From: an uncultured Cytophagales bacterium
GTDB lineage: Bacteria; Bacteroidota; Bacteroidia; Cytophagales; Cyclobacteriaceae
Length of the DNA stretch: 64,000 bases
Assembly: GCA_913057175.1 (NCBI GenBank)
Contig: CAJXNP010000011.1
Location: 124,001 to 188,000 of the forward strand
Direction of reading: 5' to 3'
Every line of letters starts with the position of its first letter. Position 1 is the first letter of the stretch. A program made the translations under genes and the position numbers. Under the pieces are notes generated by a model. That model searched no databases, was not told the DNA's origin, and saw only the letters and a list, made by a program, of their open reading frames with translations. Shown here in pieces: positions 61,304 to 64,000 of this stretch.

Positions 61304-62050
61304 ATGGAAGAGATTAAGCTGAGCGAAATATCTGCCAAATCCCCCAAATCGGTTGACAAATCTGAGGCAAAAACCAAAAAAAAATACAACCGAAATGCCA
61401 TACGGGAATTGCAAACTAAACTGTTCGCACAGAAAAAGTACAGCCTACTTGTTGTTTTACAAGGAATGGATGCAGCAGGGAAAGACGGGGCCGTTCGTGA
61501 GACTTTCAAAGAAATTTCACCCTCTGGAATTTGTGTCACATCTTTTAAGAAACCAACAGAAGTAGAAATGGGTCACGATTTTCTCTGGAGAGTTCACAAA
61601 CATGTCCCCGCAAAAGGAATGATAAGCGTATTTAACCGCTCGCATTACGAGGACGTACTGATCCAACGTGTGCATAAATGGATCGATATGGAAACCGTTC
61701 ATCAGCGGTATGAGCATATCAATAACTTCGAGAAATTACTTCAGGACAATGGAACCATAATCATCAAGTGTTTTTTGCATAAATCCAAAGAAGAGCAACT
61801 CATTCAATTGAATGAGCGAAAAACAGAACTGAGCAAGCATTGGAAACACAATCCGAATGACTATAAGGAACGTGAACATTGGGATGAATACATGGAAGCC
61901 TATGAGGATGTTTTTAAATACTGCGGTCCTGAAATTCCCTGGAACATCATTCCTTCCGACGAAAACTGGTACAAGGAATATTTGTTATCCGAGATTGTTC
62001 GTGAAAAACTGGAGTCTCTGGACCTGGAGTACCCACCCTTAAAAGAATAA
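61304..62050 (+). CDS. ppk2: Polyphosphate kinase 2 family protein
   Basis: A 248-residue PPK2 enzyme, which moves phosphate between polyphosphate and nucleotides (AMP, ADP or GDP depending on class). Motifs are Walker A GMDAAGKDG (54-62), Walker B VFNRSHYEDVL, and the lid region NERKTELSKHWKHNPNDYKE. The single-domain length fits class I or III members; the class cannot be decided by eye. A longer frame starts at GTG 61280, but ATG 61304 is preferred. It is followed seven bases later by a metallophosphoesterase gene, so the two are co-transcribed. Confidence 0.92.
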   Translation: MEEIKLSEISAKSPKSVDKSEAKTKKKYNRNAIRELQTKLFAQKKYSLLVVLQGMDAAGKDGAVRETFKEISPSGICVTSFKKPTEVEMGHDFLWRVHKHVPAKGMISVFNRSHYEDVLIQRVHKWIDMETVHQRYEHINNFEKLLQDNGTIIIKCFLHKSKEEQLIQLNERKTELSKHWKHNPNDYKEREHWDEYMEAYEDVFKYCGPEIPWNIIPSDENWYKEYLLSEIVREKLESLDLEYPPLKE

Positions 62051-62057
62051 AAACTTT

Positions 62058-62660
62058 ATGAAATTATTGCTATTCAGCGATCTGCACATCAATAAAAGAT
62101 TAGCATCAGAACTTGTCGAAAAGTCCAAAGATGTTGACGTCATTATAGGAGCAGGTGATTTTGCGACCGTTCACAGGGGATTGCCGGAAATGGTTGGGAT
62201 TTTGAAAGAGATCGATAAACCTTCCATTGTTGTGCCGGGAAACGGCGAAACATTTGAAGAATTGAAAACGGGATTCAAGGAGTGGAAAAGTTGTGTTGTT
62301 CTTCATGGAAACGGAGTGAACGTTCAAGGATTGGAATTTTATGGAATTGGAGGCGGGATTCCTGTCACGCCATTCGGTTCCTGGAGCTATGACTTCACGG
62401 AAAATGAAGCAAAAGACTTGTTAAAAAATTGTCCTGAAAATGCCGTTCTGGTCAGTCATTCCCCACCAAAAGGAATTTTGGATCAATCATCTTCCGGCCA
62501 AAGCCTGGGCAGTACTACGGTTCGTGAATGGATCGATAAAAAAAGACCGAAACTTGTGGTTTGCGGGCATATCCATGAAAGTGCTGGTAATCAAAAGCGG
62601 GTAGGTCAAACGCTCGTTGTCAATGCCGGGCCACATGGAATGATAGTTGAAATAGACTAA
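62058..62660 (+). CDS. Calcineurin-like metallophosphoesterase
   Basis: A 200-residue phosphoesterase. Metal-binding motifs are FSDLHINKRL (Asp8, His10), GAGDFA, PGNGETFEEL (the usual GNHE is GNGE here), VSHSPPKG and GHIHESAGNQ. It looks like the small archaeal/bacterial YfcE-related type, including the Icc-like group. It lies seven bases after the PPK2 gene, and a link to nucleotide or phosphate metabolism is possible but not shown. The substrate is unknown. Confidence 0.88.
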   Translation: MKLLLFSDLHINKRLASELVEKSKDVDVIIGAGDFATVHRGLPEMVGILKEIDKPSIVVPGNGETFEELKTGFKEWKSCVVLHGNGVNVQGLEFYGIGGGIPVTPFGSWSYDFTENEAKDLLKNCPENAVLVSHSPPKGILDQSSSGQSLGSTTVREWIDKKRPKLVVCGHIHESAGNQKRVGQTLVVNAGPHGMIVEID

Positions 62661-62703
62661 ATAGCTGTAAATCAACAGATACATTAATAAAATTGAACCC
62701 TTA

Positions 62704-62745
62704 TAAACAGAATCAACCGCTCAAAGAGTCTTTTCTGTTTTTTCT
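62704..62745 (+). terminator. Likely terminator after the PPK2-phosphoesterase unit
   Basis: AAACAGAA (62705-62712) and TTCTGTTT (62733-62740) pair around an inner CTCAAAGAG hairpin, followed by TTTTTC. It lies about 45 bases after the phosphoesterase stop. Confidence 0.5.
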
Positions 62746-62803
62746 ACTTATTAATGATAATATTCATTGTGTATTCGATTTAAAAATTTAACACCCAGGT
62801 ATT

Positions 62804-63889
62804 ATGAAAAAATTCTATTTACTATCAACACTTATCTGTGCAGCATTATTTATAGCTGCCGAAAGCTTTGCTCAAAACATTACCACACCTCGAACGCCTA
62901 GTCCGGCTGCGAAAGTTGTTCAGACCATTGGCATTTCAACCGTGACTGTAAAATATTCACGCCCATCCGTCCGTGACCGGGAGGTTTGGGGAGTTTTGGT
63001 TCCTTACGGTTGGAACAAAGAAGGTTTTGGTTCGGGAAATGATGCGCCCTGGAGGTCGGGCGCCAATGAAAACACGGTGATCAAATTCAGTGATGAGGCG
63101 ACGATCCAGGGTAAAAAAGTCCCTGCAGGTGTTTATGGACTATTTTTCGTGATTAATGAAGATAACACTGGCGAAGTTATCATATCAAAAGATCATCATG
63201 CATGGGGAAACTACTGGTATGATCCGGCAAATGATGTCATGCGGGCTGATATTCAGCTTCGTGAAATCCCCATGACTGAAATGCTTACTTATGATTTTAT
63301 CAATGCCGATAAAAACTCCGCAGAGTTGGTGCTAAACTGGGAGAAAAAGCAATTCCCCGTAAAGATTGAATTTGCTGTTGATGAAATCGTAATGGCCAAT
63401 GCAAAAGATGAATTAAAAGGCGTAACAGGATTTAGCTGGCAGGGATACGCCAGTGCGGCAAATTATTCACTTCAAAATAACATTAACCTGGAACAGGGAC
63501 TGGTATGGGCAGATCAGGCAGTTGCAATGAACCAAAATTTTAATACCCTTAATGTAAAAGCCGGTATTCTCACTGCTATGGGTAAAACGGAAGAGGCCGA
63601 TAAAATAATAGCAGAAGCTCTGCCAAATGCTACAGAAGGAGAACTCAATATTTATGGCTATCAATTGCTTGGACAGCAGAAATTTGACAAAGCGATAGAA
63701 ATATTTGAAATGAATACTAAAAAACATCCGGAAAGCGCCAATGCCTGGGATAGCCTTGGAGAAGCTTATGCCTTGAAAGGAGATAAAAAGAATGCCATTA
63801 AAAACTTCAAGAAATCACTATCGATGGATCCTCCTGCGAATGTCAGGGCAAATTCAGAGAAATACTTGAAGCAGTTGGGAGAGATGTAG
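62804..63889 (+). CDS. Secreted DUF2911 protein with C-terminal TPR repeats
   Basis: A 361-residue protein with a signal peptide cut after SFAQ (near residue 24). Residues 30-175 are a DUF2911 domain (TPRTPSPAAKVVQTIGISTV, VKYSRPSVRDREVWGVLVP, VPAGVYGLFFVINEDNTG, WYDPANDVMRADIQ), a common Bacteroidota unit without known function. Residues 210-361 hold about four TPR-like helix pairs ending in YALKGDKKNAIKNFKKSLSM. It probably acts in the periplasm. It is a single gene with a strong terminator. Confidence 0.87.
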   Translation: MKKFYLLSTLICAALFIAAESFAQNITTPRTPSPAAKVVQTIGISTVTVKYSRPSVRDREVWGVLVPYGWNKEGFGSGNDAPWRSGANENTVIKFSDEATIQGKKVPAGVYGLFFVINEDNTGEVIISKDHHAWGNYWYDPANDVMRADIQLREIPMTEMLTYDFINADKNSAELVLNWEKKQFPVKIEFAVDEIVMANAKDELKGVTGFSWQGYASAANYSLQNNINLEQGLVWADQAVAMNQNFNTLNVKAGILTAMGKTEEADKIIAEALPNATEGELNIYGYQLLGQQKFDKAIEIFEMNTKKHPESANAWDSLGEAYALKGDKKNAIKNFKKSLSMDPPANVRANSEKYLKQLGEM

Positions 63890-63914
63890 CGTCATCAATA
63901 AATAAAAGATTCAG

Positions 63915-63951
63915 AGTCCGACCCAATTAACAATTTAGGTCGGACTTTTTA
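63915..63951 (+). terminator. Terminator after the DUF2911 gene
   Basis: GTCCGACC and GGTCGGAC form a perfect 8-bp stem around a 14-nt loop (63916-63945), followed by five T and AT-rich sequence, 26 bases after the stop. Confidence 0.88.
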
Positions 63952-64000
63952 TTTGGTTGATCTGGTGGATGCACTTTTCCAACTATAAAAGAGCTAATTG

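Noticed and set aside
1-64000. CRISPR arrays, insertion sequences or prophage genes
   Set aside because: No regularly spaced direct repeats, transposases, integrases or phage structural genes are visible in any region.

Overview
The window looks like a chromosomal segment of a Bacteroidota bacterium, most likely from the order Cytophagales. It is A+T-rich and has Bacteroidota-type promoters (TTG, about 17-22 bases, TAnnTTTG; clearest before ahcY, pth, ppa and the 43568 gene). It also has long acidic L25, YfhO and DUF2911 proteins, UnbV/FG-GAP lipoproteins, and many lipoproteins and outer-membrane proteins. I see no rRNA, insertion sequence, prophage or CRISPR array. The lineage call is an inference from gene content, not a database result.

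Layout. 1-4366 (minus): a partial glycogen debranching enzyme with a HAD phosphatase, then rplY-prs behind a tRNA-Gln(TTG). 4544-14337 (minus): a tightly coupled seven-gene surface-glycan operon. In transcription order it runs YfhO, GT2, a GT42/DUF115-like protein, NeuB, NeuA fused to a HAD phosphatase, a methyltransferase fused to a pyruvyl transferase, and a Wzx-type flippase. It encodes the later steps of a nonulosonic (sialic-type) acid pathway. 14492-19749: DUF2167 protein, Atl protein, pth, and an operon of acyl carrier protein, glycosyltransferase, kinase-like protein and ribE. 19828-22549: NtrC-family regulator and histidine kinase with a palindrome and a sigma-54-like promoter upstream. 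22924-29289: a propeller-like protein, lpxH, rsfS-ftsH, birA, ahcY.

29886-36235: a TonB-dependent receptor, sppA, folK, a lipoprotein, ppa. 36885-42146 (minus): hisG-hisD-hisC-hisB and a TSUP transporter, preceded by a 16-residue histidine-rich leader peptide. 42255-47963: B3/B4 protein, tRNA-Gln(CTG), two small proteins behind a structured leader, an orphan XylF-like lipoprotein, an acetyltransferase, a HExxH protein and a membrane protein. 48238-52591: a cyclase-TolB-TPR protein and small secreted proteins. 52667-55688 (minus): MscS channel, soluble MgtE-like protein, MgtE. 56097-63889: outer-membrane protein, UnbV lipoprotein, arylamine N-acetyltransferase, an unknown gene behind a palindromic control region, a MazF-type toxin-antitoxin pair, PPK2, a phosphoesterase and a DUF2911-TPR protein.

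The strongest points for a second look are the his leader peptide, the unusual domain fusions in the nonulosonic-acid operon (with a candidate new GT42-like sialyltransferase), the ACP/glycosyltransferase/kinase/ribE operon, the structured leader at 43487-43552, and the gene-free stretch 36236-36886. In several genes I moved the start from a TTG or GTG codon to a better internal ATG, as noted in each entry. A few genes (birA, hisD, the TSUP transporter, the flippase, the NtrC regulator) seem really to start at TTG or GTG.
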